Source: Reticulitermes speratus (taxonomy: Eukaryota; Arthropoda; Insecta; Blattodea; Rhinotermitidae). From it: a DNA stretch of 64,000 nucleotides. This document shows, piece by piece, positions 21,952 to 33,014 of the stretch (the stretch's first letter is position 1; every line of letters begins with the position of its first letter). The stretch covers positions 21,463,711-21,527,710 of the forward strand of contig JAJKFL010000012.1 in the NCBI GenBank assembly GCA_021186555.1. Direction: 5' to 3'. The translations under genes were made by a program, and so were the position numbers. The notes under the pieces were generated by a model, which had not been told where the DNA came from, ran no database searches, and saw nothing but the letters and a program-made list of their open reading frames with translations.

Positions 21952-22594
21952 GTGAGTATTTTGCACATAAACCCTATATACGGTATTATCGGGTGCTTTT
22001 ATTTGTGGCCTATCGCAGGGCAGTCTGAATGGAAATTGTCGGCTGGCCTATTGCTGCTGATACTAAGTTTAAAGCTGTATTAATACATATAACTGAATTG
22101 CTTGTAGTTAAAAGCATTACCGTAACAAGTGTCTGTATCCTTGTCTGGCAAATGTATGCAGCTCCTCTTTAACCAACTTTCGAGGGACATGAAGCACGCA
22201 TATCAGAGAATGGAAATGTCATTTTGGAGAAGCGAACGGCATCTCACCCTGCTGTGAATTGATACACAGTTCATCTTATTTGAGTCCATAGCCAAGTCAA
22301 TAACTAGTACTAGATGTGAATTAAAATATCTAAACTTGTCCTTTCACTTCGTTTGCTGCTGGGAATTGTTGTGGCCAGTTTGATACTTTGATGTTTACAA
22401 AGTATGATAAGAGAATGTGAACTGAATGTTTGTAGCTCAGGATAGAGAAGACTGGCAGGCATGTGTGAACATGGGAGTTGAGTTTTGGGTTCAGTACATA
22501 TTGTGCTTTGATACTGGAGCTGTATATCTGACATAGACGTTGAGTGATTTGTGCATACATTAATATCTTACAATTTGTCATTTTTCCCCATTAG

Positions 22595-22678
22595 ATCAGC
22601 AATACCAAATTGAAGAATGACCTTGAAGGAAGAATCATAATTGAAGAGAAACTGCGAAAGAAACTGGACACAGTGAAG
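22595..22678 (+). CDS. Exon A13 (diverged A-type)
   Basis: 84 bp, 28 codons, ISNTKLKNDLEGRIIIEEK then LRKKLDTVK. Acceptor CCCCATTAG, donor GTGAGT. Clearly diverged from A1-A12, yet the same length and phase, which supports constraint on exon size. It lacks the extra GTAAGG donor because the end reads GTGAAG. Confidence 0.72.
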
Positions 22679-23585
22679 GTGAGTGTTGCATACATAAATT
22701 CTAATCTGCGGTATTATTGGGTGCTCTTATTTGTGACCTATTGCAGGGCGATCTGAATGAAAATTGTCAGCTGGGCCAGTACTGCTGAGATAAGTTTTAA
22801 AGCTGTGTTAATACATACAAGTAAAGTGCTTGCAGCTGAATACATTACCTTTAACAAGTGTATGTATCCTTGTCTGGCTAACGTATACAACTCATGTTTA
22901 ATCCACTGTCAAGGGACATGGAGCACGCATGTGGGAGAATGGAAATGTATTTTTGGAGAAGTGAACAGCAACTGCCTGCTGGGAATGGATCCTCAGTTCA
23001 TCTTCATCTCTTTCATGCACAGAATTATATAACATTACTCGTGCTTTGAAAATATACTCTGCAAATCATTGTAACATTCAAAGGCCTGTGGAAATTGTCC
23101 ATTTATCAGTGGAGATTCCAAACTTGTATAGTGTGCTGTGATGCCCGACATAGGTGGTGTCAAAACTTGAAGCAGGGTGGGTGGTAGGGTATAAGTGGCA
23201 GCAAATAACTGTGCCACATGTGGAATGAGCTGTTGTCTATGATGATGGCACTGCCACCACTAAGAAACACGCATGGAAGAGGGGCCTTACCCTCAGCACT
23301 CGATTCATGTGAGTAGTCAGCTTTCACTTGAGGGAATCCGCCCCAGCATCTCCTTGGTATGAGGCTGTGTAGGCCCAAAAACCAGTCTCGGTGTGAAGAA
23401 GTAAAAAAATATCTCACCCTGTCATGAATAGTTCATCACTGTGGAGCCTGTAGATATGTCAATAATTAGTAGGGCGTTTGAACTAAAACGTGTATACAGT
23501 TTGATATTCGAGCTGTGTGTCTCACACATGTTGCTTGATTTTTTGCATGTTTTAATAACCTGTGGCTTATCATATCATTTCTTAG
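22679..23585 (+). other. Diverged intron between A13 and B13
   Basis: 907 bp. Partly homologous to array introns (22680-22990, 23500-23585), but about 23040-23430 holds sequence not found in the other units. No ORF of interest. Confidence 0.55.
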
Positions 23586-23702
23586 GATGCCAATGACAAT
23601 CTGATTAATCATTTGGAGTACCAGATGAATTTTCATGATGAGGAGAGGAAACTTCTTGTGAAAAAGAATCAGGAGCTGCTAAAGGAACTAGCAGCAATCA
23701 AG
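23586..23702 (+). CDS. Exon B13 (diverged B-type)
   Basis: 117 bp, 39 codons (DANDNLINHLEYQMNFHDEE, then RKLLVKKNQELLKELAAIK). Acceptor TTTCTTAG, donor GTAAGT. A good heptad pattern. The intron after it is homologous to other post-B introns until about 23830, then the LINE beta insertion begins. The remainder of the gene must lie beyond the transposon block or has been lost. Confidence 0.72.
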
Positions 23703-23894
23703 GTAAGTGTTTACATACATCCAAGTGCACAGTATCATAATATTCTGTTATTTGTGGCCTATCAGAGGATCGTCTGTATGTACATTGTCAGCCTGCTGTG
23801 GTACTTTTGGTATGAGTTTTAAACATGTTTGTTCTTGCACACAAACGTGTAATCTTGTCAAATGCTGTATCCCTGACTTGATGGTTCAATGGCT
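23703..23894 (+). other. Intron remnant after exon B13
   Basis: Homologous to post-B introns of the array (CAGTATCATAATATTCTG, then TGTGGCCTATCAGAGGATC) until about 23830, then unassigned up to the LINE junction. Confidence 0.5.
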
Positions 23895-23899
23895 CATGA

Positions 23900-24570
23900 A
23901 TGCCCCTCACGACAAAGACGAACGAAAGAGTCTAGTGACAGTCGCACGAATACCTGAGCACAGATAGCACAAACAGGTCCCCAGCGCAATATGGAATTAG
24001 ATAAGGTCCAGCAAGTAGATCATCAGACACACCATGAACCAACAACTACTATATGACAACAACAAGGGCCATCAGAGACAACACCGACAAGGACAACACT
24101 CGTACAAAATGAGGGACAATTAGAGACGATAGAAGACAGCAATCAACACAGTAGAAGAGCCCTTAGAAGAGGAGGGCCCGAGAGGCGAACAAATGGACAT
24201 TACTGATGAACTGAGCGATGCATCGGCCACACGTGATATGACCCACACAGTTAGGGCTACGTCAAATACACCCACACAGCACAAAACAAAAACAACCGAT
24301 CCGGGCAAGCGCCCGGTAGCGACACAGGAACAACGCAGGCGAACACCATGGGCTGACGACGATCCAACGCAAGACCCACTACCAGATACGGGGGAACATA
24401 ACAACACAACAACAGAAGGAGTGGACAGGCCCAATATATCGGCCTCGACGGATGACGATCAAGACTTGCGCAGACCGCCATTCGTACGACACAAAAAACC
24501 ACGCACGGCAAACAATACCGTTGCAGAAAGAAATAGTGTAAGGAGTTCCCGACGAAGCAAGCTGCCATAG
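23900..24570 (+). pseudogene. LINE beta ORF1 C-terminal part
   Basis: Low-complexity, Thr/Asp/Arg-rich tail ending HKKPRTANNTVAERNSVRS-type sequence. It aligns with the end of the eta ORF1 (NKKPRTEEQRLSSVRRSRS). Stops occur in the first 250 bases. ORF1 proteins of such LINEs bind RNA and form the ribonucleoprotein. Confidence 0.65.
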
Positions 24571-24798
24571 TTACACCATACTACCACCACACACCCTATC
24601 GATCGCGACACTAAATATCAATGGAATACAGGCGGAAATAAGACTGCGAATGTTACAGGACTTCTGTTATCAGCATGATATTGACATCCTCCTATTACAA
24701 GAAGTTACGCATAACAATTTCGACATCATGTCACTACACAACAAATACATCAATGTTGGGACAGAATTAAGGAGCACTGCAATCTTCACGAAAGCACA

Positions 24799-25631
24799 TG
24801 TAATGAATGAATAATAGTGGTAGAATTAATTTTTTTAGTTTTAGTAGTTAGTTGGAATTTTGTTAACATTGCCACTGGAAGTTAATACCTTCGGTGCAGT
24901 GAGCGTTGGCCGCGGTTCACCGCACTTTGAAGAATGCGGAGGCGGGAATTCCTTAATTGTTTATACAAGGGAACCCCACGAGGCAAACGTCCTCATTTAC
25001 TTTCAGTAATTTTGTAAAGACGACTCAAAGCTCCTGCAAGTTACTTCGGCGATGGTGAAAATTACTGGTTTATGGCTGAGCGTTCAAGGTAAGTGAGTTG
25101 CGTTGAATTTTATACTTGTTTTGGAAACGATTACTGGAACGGAGCACTTTTGGTGTTTTAATACTTTTGTGACAGAATTTGAAATTCTAAATTTATTTAG
25201 AAACGCGGTGTTGAAATTCATTTATTTTGATTAAGAGGACAAGCAGTTAATTTAACTTTTATGTGGCAATTTAACTGTGAAGTTGTTAACTAAGTTTTTA
25301 TTGTAAATTTATTTATTTTGTAAATAATACAGGTTATGTTATTTAAACTTTAAATTGACCGTATTGCTTTGATACGTTGACAAATACCTGTGGTGCGTAT
25401 AGAGAATGTGCAAGTTACTGTTTGCTTGCTGTTAAGAAAATAGATACGCTGAAAAGGTAGTTTGTACCAAAAGGCAGAGCAGTAACCGATTGCTGCTTAA
25501 ATATAATAATCGATTGGTGGCAGCTAAATTAGAAATAGGGAATCCAGCGATTGCCTTATCGGACGCTACCGATAGAACCTACTTCAGAAAATTGAGCTGC
25601 AGGGTAGCAACTCTCTGGGGGAGGCACTACA
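24799..25631. mobile_element. Solo LTR, 833 bp, inside LINE beta
   Basis: Begins TGTAATGAAT and ends CACTACA, so it has TG...CA ends, and is flanked by direct CACA (24795-24798 and 25632-25635). LINE endonuclease sequence continues on both sides with no loss. No coding capacity and cytosine-poor (for example 25141-25320). The pattern fits an LTR retrotransposon reduced to one LTR by recombination. Family not identified. Confidence 0.65.
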
Positions 25632-27675
25632 CACATATATGCCTGGAGGACTTACCTGCCATCAGGGCGGGGAATTGCAGGTCGATACAACAATCTATAC
25701 ATAATTAACGTGTACGCGCCCTCTGCAGCTGGTCGAAGGAAAGAACGAGACGACTTCTACATCATTGACCTCCCGCATCTCCTACAATATGCCCCTGCGG
25801 ACACCATATTGGGAGGGGATTTCAACTGTGTATTATGGGCCACTATTGCACGGGTACCCCCAACATAAGCAAGCCGTTGGAGCTACTTATAAGAGGCTAT
25901 GGCCTAATAGACGCGCGGGACAGCGAAAAAAACCAAATGGGTTTCACGCACTACACAAATCAGGGGCGACAAGAATTGACAGAGTCTACATGACGAACAC
26001 CGTCCACCAACACAAAATAGCGACCACCACTCTTGTGACAGCGTTTTCCGACCACCAGGCGGTGAAACTGCAGCTTCGAAGAACCACAACGAACCCCCAA
26101 TGGGGACGGCCACCGTGAAAGCTCAACACGAAACTACTGCAAGCACATGACGTACACACCGAATTAAGCCAAATGTGGGAGCGATGGCAAGCAAAACAAA
26201 GGTGGTATACGTCGACAGACAGCTGTGGAACGTTGTGCCAAATATAAATAAAACGCTTCTTTCAAAGGATAGGAAAGGAAACCGCACAAACAAAAAAAAA
26301 TCAGCTTGAATTTTACTATAGGTGTACATATGACCTTTTACAACACCCGACCGATTTTTCAGCGATGCATCTTAAAATCAAGTATTATAAAGCAAAGATT
26401 ATTCAACTTCACAACCAACAATTGCAACACCTACAGGCAGTACTACGAGACGCAACACCATCCCCGGGTGAAAAGATGTCATTATTCCACATCATCAGGA
26501 GACAAAAACGGCGCACATCCAACCTAATCTCCACAATCACAGACATGAATGGCATTACTCACAGCAGCAACACAACATTAGTCGAACATTCTACACGGAG
26601 CTACAAGCCCTCTTCGACCACCTACCTACACTAGATGAACAAACAAACACAATATATCAAGCTATATCAACCTCCATCAGTACCGATACCCAAAAAAATT
26701 TGGACCACCCAATAACCCTGCAGGAACTGCAAATAGCAATAGCTCAGGCGCCGAGAAACAAGTCCCCAGGAATCGATGGCATTACAGCGGAATTTTATCA
26801 GTGGGGGCAAATATTGTACAACAAGACCTACTCAACATGTACAATGATTATTTCGAGACAGGACGTACATCCCAAACATTTGCAAAAGGTGTCATCGTAT
26901 GCATTCCGAAGACCAACCCCCCCCCCCCCAATTACAGTGCAAGACTACCGGCCGTTGACACTCATGAATACAGATTATAAAATATATGCTAGGATCCTAG
27001 CAAACCGGCTTAAAACGACGATGGACCACGTGCTACATGAAACACAGTACAGTGCCACAGGGAAAAGAAACATATTGGATGCTGCGGCGGCACTCCGTGA
27101 CGTCATAGCCGCGAGCAATGGCAATCGCGGCGGCTCTTGCCTAATAACACTGGACTTTAAGAGCGCCTTCAACAACATATCCCATAAATACCTATACTGA
27201 GCCCTTAGGAAGTACAACTACGGAACAAAAATCACAGGCGCGATAATGTCATTGTATGCACGTGCCTCTTCATGTGTATCCATCAACGGACGTTTCACTA
27301 CTGAATTCCAACTCAGACGATCGATACGGCAGGGCTGTCCCCTTAGCTCAATATTATACGCCCTGGTGATAAACCCTTTCCTCACATTAATTAACGAACA
27401 TCTCTCAGGTCTCCGTATTGGGCAACGACGAAAAGTGGCGTGTGTAGCTTACGCGGACGATATAACAGTTATCATCAACAACGAGCGGGACTTAAACTTT
27501 AACCCGTCTTATCACCACGTATGAAAAGGCCAATGGTGCGACGATAAATTGGAACAAAACGAAAGCCCTCCCTCTTGAACACTGGAACACAGTAATGCCC
27601 CTTGTGGGAATAAAATTTACAAATGAGGCTACCATTTTAGGCATAACCTTCGGGCACGATATCCATACGACAATA

Positions 27676-27687
27676 GAGTCCACTTGG
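27676..27687. repeat. Target-site duplication, jockey left
   Basis: GAGTCCACTTGG, which encodes ESTW in the interrupted LINE. Confidence 0.9.
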
Positions 27688-27855
27688 TCACAGTTTGCTA
27701 GTGGCAGCGGTAGGTGAAGGAGGTACTACGCGCTGTGTGCTAACAAAGGAGTGTGTATTGAAGTGGTGTGGACATACCGGCTGCAATCCGGTGATTGCCG
27801 GCCGGTAAACAGGTGTAATAGGTTTCTAGTTTAAGTGAGTGAGTGATACTACATC

Positions 27856-29057
27856 ATGAACATTACTGGAGTTAGACCACAAGAATTTCGCCCTGATCCC
27901 AGGGAAAAACGGAAAAGAATCGGCCCACGAGAGGCGGCTACGGAAGGTACGTCGTTTGAGACGCACAATTATTTCTCGGTCCTATCGGATTCGGACTCCG
28001 ATACTGAGACGGCGGAATCAGGTAACCCCCCTGCTCCAAGAAAGGAACGCATACCTCCTATAGTCATATATAATTACTTAACAAACCACTCAAAACATTG
28101 CAAAATCTCAATGAAAAATTGCCAAAACCGATGGAGGTTAAAAAGAAGCCTAACGGGCTGTTACTATACATTAAAACTGGGAATGACTACGAGTTGCTGC
28201 TAAGGGAGATACAAGCAGCTAAACTGGAGTACCATACGTACCCACTGCCAAACAAACAGCAACCAAAGATCACCTTAAAAGGGATACCGCCAAATGTTCC
28301 AGTAGAAGACATAATGGATGAACTCACCCAGCGTAATGTACAGGTTCTCAACATACGCCAACTGACAAGACGAGACAAGACTACGGCACAGATTGTGCAA
28401 CACTACCCGATATTCGTCCTAATACTCAGAGAAGGAACAGACATTGGAGAATTTACAAAGATTACAAACTTATGTCACTGCATGATTCAGTGGGAGAGGT
28501 ACCGTGCACAAACACCTCTACAGCGGTGTTTTCACTGCCAAAACTATGGACACTCATCAGCATTCTGTGGTAGACCGGCAAAATGCGTGAAATGCGGCCA
28601 ACCTCATTCGACTCACAGCTGTGTAAAGTTACCGTCCGAACCTCCATCGTGTGTAAACTGCGGGGGGGGGGGGCACATCCTGCTAACTACTCGGGGTGCC
28701 CAGTGTACAAGAAAATAATTGAATCCAGGGCAAGGAAACAAAATACGCCTCAACCCCCGGCCCCCACGATCAGCCCCCGGCCGGATACAATACCCCCCTC
28801 TGGGTAAAACCAGGACGCCTCAAGCCACCACACGCACGTGGGCCCAAGTCGCGGCCCAAAACGCAAACCCACCGGAGGAAACATCTATACCAGCTCTTCT
28901 CGGATCGTTTAAAGCGATATTGTCTTCGATCAACTTTCAAACTATTGGAGCGGCATTACGTACACTGGCCACACGCTTACAAGAAACACATGACCCAATG
29001 GCACAGATGTTACTCATCTTCGAAACTGTATTGCACTGGTTTGTACCATCACCATAA
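27856..29057 (+). pseudogene. Jockey ORF1 (Gag-like, CCHC knuckles)
   Basis: Starts MNITGVRPQEFRP. After an acidic stretch (SDSDSDTE) comes PPIVIYNYLTNHS; a shift near 28090 leads to the RNA-binding region (LKGIPPNVPVEDIMDEL, FVLILREGTD) typical of jockey ORF1. Three knuckles follow: CFHCQNYGHSSAFC, CVKCGQPHSTHSC and CVNCGG...HPANYSGCPVY. The last is frameshifted at the G12 run 28662-28673. The C-terminal part (TWAQVAAQNA... FVPSP) is in yet another frame and stops at 29057. Known role: nucleic-acid binding in the retrotransposition particle. Non-functional here. Confidence 0.85.
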
Positions 29058-29074
29058 AGCGAAGCTTACGAAAG

Positions 29075-31730
29075 GTACAATGGAATTCTAATTCCATTTC
29101 ACACAAAAAGTACGAGCTGGAACATTTTCTCACGATCAAATACATATAGCGGCCGTGAGACGAAACTGTCCCCGCGTCGAAAACTACAATTTCCGGAGTA
29201 TTCGATATACCGGCAGGACAGAAACCAACACGGCGGAGGGGTGCTACTTCTAGTCAAAAACGGCCTCCACCACGACAGCATACACATCACCGGTATCACG
29301 GCCTTGGAACAAGTTGCGGTTATGGTCCATTCACCGCCGGACAGGAGGATTCTGATTGTTTCGGGATATAACCCCCAAACAAGGAGATTAGTGAAAAGGA
29401 GCTTGAAGCTATCTTTGGCAACAACACACAGGTCATCCTGGTTGGTGACCTAAAAAGCAAACATGCGGCGTGGAGCTGCGGCACTACAGATACAAACGGG
29501 AAAATGTTACTAAACTACTATACGGACCGTTCAATTACCATCAGGGCACCGGCGTATCCTACCCACTTCCCACTAGGGGTCACCCAAGTGTAATAGATAT
29601 TGCCCTAGCTAAGGGTTATACTCTTACCGTTCCCCAATCCTTACCTATATTATCCTCCGACCATAATCCAGTTGTGTATAAACTCCTATGGACTCCGGAA
29701 TTTGAACCGCCGCGCCGGCATTATGATTTCACTGCTGTAAACTGGAAGCAATACCAGATAATGCTTGACACCCTTCTGCTGCATACTCCACAGATAAAGA
29801 CTGCACAGGACATTGATAGGGAATTGGACAAGTTCACAACAGCGGTTGAAATGGCCGCAGACACGACGATACCAACAAGAGAGGCGACAGCACGAGGCCA
29901 AAAACTCCCGCCTGGGATACTCACACTGATAAAATTCCGAAATTACGTTCGTAGGAAGTATCAACGCACTAGGTACGTGGCGTATGGTAGGGGTCTGCAA
30001 CTACTCAATCGCATGGTCGATACACGACTGGCGCAACACAGAAACGGAAAGTAGCAATCCTTTATCCGTTCACTAAATCATAATAGTACAAACTTATGGA
30101 AAATCACTCGGTACTGTAAACACTCTCAGGAACAGCTACCGCCACTACTGCATCAGGGAACGCAGGCCCAGGACAAGGCGGGCATCCTGGTTACACATTT
30201 CGAGACCATGCATGGATTGACGTCCCCCCCCCCTCCCCGCAACATAATCGTCACGCGAGAGAAGTGGAACGACTGGTACAGGAATTCAACCAGAGGATGG
30301 GAAACAGCATCGATGTCAAAGGGCATATTACCCGCACGGAAGTAGTGAACAATATTCGGAAACTAAAGTCAAGATCAGCACCGGGGGAGGATGGGATATC
30401 CAACATTATGATCCGAAATTTCACTCCATATGCGGTAACATATCTAACATATTTTCAACTCTATCTTACGACTCGGATACTTTCCGGCGAGATGGAAACA
30501 GGCCTTTGTCTTGGCGATTCCCAAACCAAACAAACCACCACAAGATCCGGGCTCATATAGACCCATTAGTCTTTTACCAACAATGAGTAAACTGCTGGAG
30601 AGATCGGTGGCTAAGCGCATAACCAGACATGCGTGGCTCAACAACATAATCTCAGACGAACAATTCGCGTTCAGAAAACGGCATTCTACCACCGCTCAAC
30701 TGGCTCGACTTTCCGACCTTATCACCCATGGGTATAACATGAACAAACATACCGGTCTGGTCCTCCTAGATATTGAGAAAGCATACGACACAGTGTGCGT
30801 GGGGGGGGGGGGGCTGCTATACAAACTCATCTCATTTGGTTTCCCGGCGTACTTGATCCTATTCCTGCACTCTTATCTCACGAATCGATCCTTTTCCGTC
30901 ACTGTAGCCGGATACCGCTCCCCAAACAAACAGATCTCGGCGGGCCTCCCACAGGGGGTTGTACTCTCCCGTTGCTATTCACCATCTTTACGGGGATATT
31001 CCACGAATGCCTCATATCCAGCTAGCCCTGTTTGCGGATGATATAGCCCTTTGCACTCAATCATGGAGGACCGATACCATAACCAAGCGGCTTACAACGG
31101 CAGCAAATCGACTCCTCACATATTTTACGAGATGGCGGTTAAAAGTCAACCCCGCTAAGACGGAAGCGATCATCCTTACAAAAAGGCGGCCAACCATAGC
31201 GGGGAAGATCCGACTGGAAAATGTGGAAATCCCATGGTCTTCATCAGTCACATATTTGGGCCTTCGGTTGACGAGTACCTTGAATTATTCGTTACATAAC
31301 AAACGCAAGACGGAAAAGGCACTCGGCACGATGGTTCAACTGTTCCCGCTGTTAGCGAAAGAGTCGACGCTCTTCATCACCACTAAACTACAATTATACA
31401 AGGCAGTAATCCGGCCAACGTTGACATACGCAGCCCCAATTTGGTGTTCGATGAGTACCTCGTCATACAGGCAACTGGAGGTGGTACAAAACAAGTGTTT
31501 GAGAGTGATTGCAAACGCCTCGCGCGGAACACCAATATGCACTCTTCTATCGACCTTGGGGGTTGAACATATAGAGACTTACATTAGGCGATTGGCGGCG
31601 TGTTTTTCACAATAACTGTTCCGAGCACCCTAATCCGTTAGTCAGGTCAATTGGCCACTACATTCTACAGGAGCTGAACATTATGTATAGAAAGTACAAG
31701 CATAAACGCCCTAAACATTGTCTGCTATGA
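29075..31730 (+). pseudogene. Jockey ORF2: endonuclease and reverse transcriptase
   Basis: The endonuclease N-terminus is shortened; GGGVLLLVKNGL, SGYNPQ and a domain end with SSDHNPV are readable. RT: PGEDGI, RPISLLPTMSKLLERSVAKRI, FRKRHSTTAQL, LLDIEKAYDTV (motif A; a G12 run at 30797-30808 follows), GLPQG (motif B), LFADDIALC (motif C), then VNPAKTEAI and the tail YAAPIWCSMS, LEVVQNKCLRVIANA. Several frameshifts and stops. The family copies its RNA by target-primed reverse transcription. Confidence 0.85.
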
Positions 31731-31946
31731 GTGGAGCTGGTAGGACGGTAGTCTTTTTTCTGCTTCTCTAATAATTTTCACTACTCCAATTAATCGTCCA
31801 TGTTAGTGGAAACTGTGTCCAGGAGAGGGGGTTTTGCCCCATGAAGAGGTTGATGCAGCTGGTTAAGTGGTACGGCTGGTGTCGTGTTATAATTGTATTA
31901 CCTGATGGAATTGTTAATAAAGCTCTTTTATTTAAAAAAAAAAAAG

Positions 31947-31958
31947 GAGTCCACTTGG
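31947..31958. repeat. Target-site duplication, jockey right
   Basis: GAGTCCACTTGG right after the poly(A). The LINE beta ORF2 continues from it. Confidence 0.9.
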
Positions 31959-33014
31959 GCTAAGAAACTCCAACAAATACGTCTCAGCGTTAAGAACCAA
32001 CAGAGCGGACGGCTAGATTTACAGCAAAGACTATGGGTGAGCGATACGTGGTTTTTATCCAAATTATGGTATGCGGCACAGGTTTTGCCAATAACGACCC
32101 ACTATGCGGCATAAATCACAACATTGATAACTCGTATCCTGTGGGAGGGCTGGATCTTTCAGATTCCACTAGCAACTCTATTCAGGAAGAAAGCAGAGGG
32201 AGGACTAAATATGACCCACATACACGCAAAATGCAACACCTTGTACATTAAAAGAATTCGACAACAAGTTGCTAAGCAGGAGCATTTAACAGCACTATGG
32301 ATAAAACAACATAAAAGACTAAAACAAAGCGACTCTCCGCCCAATTGGCCGCCTCTATCAGCTACGATAGAACACCTTCGGCTTCAAGAGCACGCGTACA
32401 TGCCTACCCTACAGAGCCAAAATCTCAGGCACCCACAGATACGACATATATACGAAATACAACTACATAGGTACACAGCAATGAACTCCCAAATTCTGAT
32501 CAGAATACAATCCAAATGGCCGAAAGTACCATGGCCTTTGGTATGGAAAAATATACACACAAGAACGCTACCACAGGAAATCAAGACCACGTTGAATGCC
32601 ATCATTCATGATGTTGTGTCTACAAACCAAAGATTACATGCCATCAATCTACATGAAACTGACAAATGCAACCACTGTCAACAGACGGACACACTCCTGC
32701 ATAGATATACCTCGTGCACAGACGTAAGCTGCATCTGGTCCTGGACGAGGCAAAGCATCGCATGCTTTCTCCGAATCCAGTCACAATATGTCCCAGAAGA
32801 GTGGCTAACCGCACCTGCGTTTAAGATATACCCCTTACAACGACACAACGCCACGGTGTGTCTATTGGGACACACGCTTCACTATATCCACACAAATCGC
32901 CTTTTGACGTTGGACGACTACTTAGACTTTCTTCCAAGGGCCAGATGGAAGCAATACTCAGAACGGGGAGGATACAAAACTTGCGGATGTTATTTGGAAG
33001 TGATTGATTACTAA
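31947..33014 (+). pseudogene. LINE beta ORF2 C-terminal domain
   Basis: Continues the interrupted ORF after the jockey: LDLQQRLWVSDTWFLSKLWY, GGLNMTHIHAKCNTLYIKRI, PPNWPPL, WPLVWKNIHTRTLPQEIK, the Cys/His box CNHCQQTDTLLHRYTSC, and the conserved end YLEVIDY with a stop at 33012-33014. One shift near 32120; from there to the stop it is open for ~296 codons, the longest intact stretch of this domain in the window. The box resembles the zinc-binding segment after RT in L1/Tx1-type LINEs. Confidence 0.8.

Larger units (their letters stand above)
6262..22440 (+). repeat. Tandem array of ~1.15-kb two-exon units
   Basis: Successive A exons start at 6940, 8090, 9235, 10387, 13876, 15024, 16152, 17291, 18431, 19576, 20719 and 21868. 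The spacing is 1128-1152 bp, or ~1135 for the interrupted unit after subtracting the PLE. Introns are nearly as similar between units as exons. The A-to-B intron is ~520 bp and the B-to-A intron ~440 bp. Edge exons B0, A13 and B13 and their introns are clearly more diverged than the centre. Unit 12 lost its B exon. Confidence 0.9.
6404..23702 (+). other. Coiled-coil gene: 26 visible phase-0 exons (array)
   Basis: Twenty-six short exons in alternating order B0, A1, B1 ... A11, B11, A12, A13, B13 share acceptors of the type TTCATTAG and donors GTGAGT/GTAAGT. All begin and end at codon boundaries. Type A encodes 28 residues (exactly four heptads), type B usually 36; outer B exons encode 44 and 39. 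Conceptually about 840 residues of charged, heptad-patterned coiled coil (LKKDREGRM, KLQEELL, KEKRVHVKENKDLKNDIRALK). No start, stop, signal or other domain is in the window; both outer flanks are overwritten by transposons. The protein is not recognised. Long coiled coils of this kind are usually structural or tethering proteins, but no function can be assigned. Five exon copies carry length-changing indels. It could be an active gene with assembly errors or a partly decayed array. Confidence 0.7.
24598..27687 (+). pseudogene. LINE beta ORF2: endonuclease and RT (interrupted)
   Basis: The APE-type endonuclease begins IATLNINGIQ and includes DILLLQEVTH (catalytic Glu) up to 24798. It resumes after the solo LTR at 25632 with LPSGRGIAG, ILGGDFNC and a C-terminal FSDHQAV/TDHHA-type motif at 26046. 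RT follows: NKSPGIDGITAEFYQWG, the MNTDYKIYARILANRLK block, LITLDFKSAFNNISH (motif A), GCPLSSILYAL (motif B), VAYADDITVII (motif C). Multiple frameshifts, including one at a C11-12 run near 26920. The jockey interrupts at 27687. Confidence 0.8.
27688..31946 (+). mobile_element. Jockey-clade LINE, near full length (4.26 kb)
   Basis: Flanked by the 12-bp duplication GAGTCCACTTGG (27676-27687 and 31947-31958) and ending in a poly(A) of about 13. It contains a jockey-type ORF1 with CCHC knuckles and an ORF2 with endonuclease and RT. Both ORFs are broken by several frameshifts, two at poly(G) runs. Its insertion into LINE beta dates it as younger than that copy. Confidence 0.9.

Noticed and set aside
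6262-22440. Array as ordinary non-coding satellite DNA
   Set aside because: Exon-sized open blocks with matching acceptors and donors, constant phase and diverged but same-length edge copies argue for a gene.
6639-22534. Recurrent minus-strand ORFs of 60-118 codons in every array unit
   Set aside because: They are antisense to exons A and B and their introns and recur only because the units are repeats. The plus-strand frames have splice sites, heptads and fixed exon sizes.
24120-24568. Minus-strand ORFs of ~104 codons over LINE beta ORF1
   Set aside because: Shadow of the plus-strand ORF1, which aligns with the eta ORF1 end.
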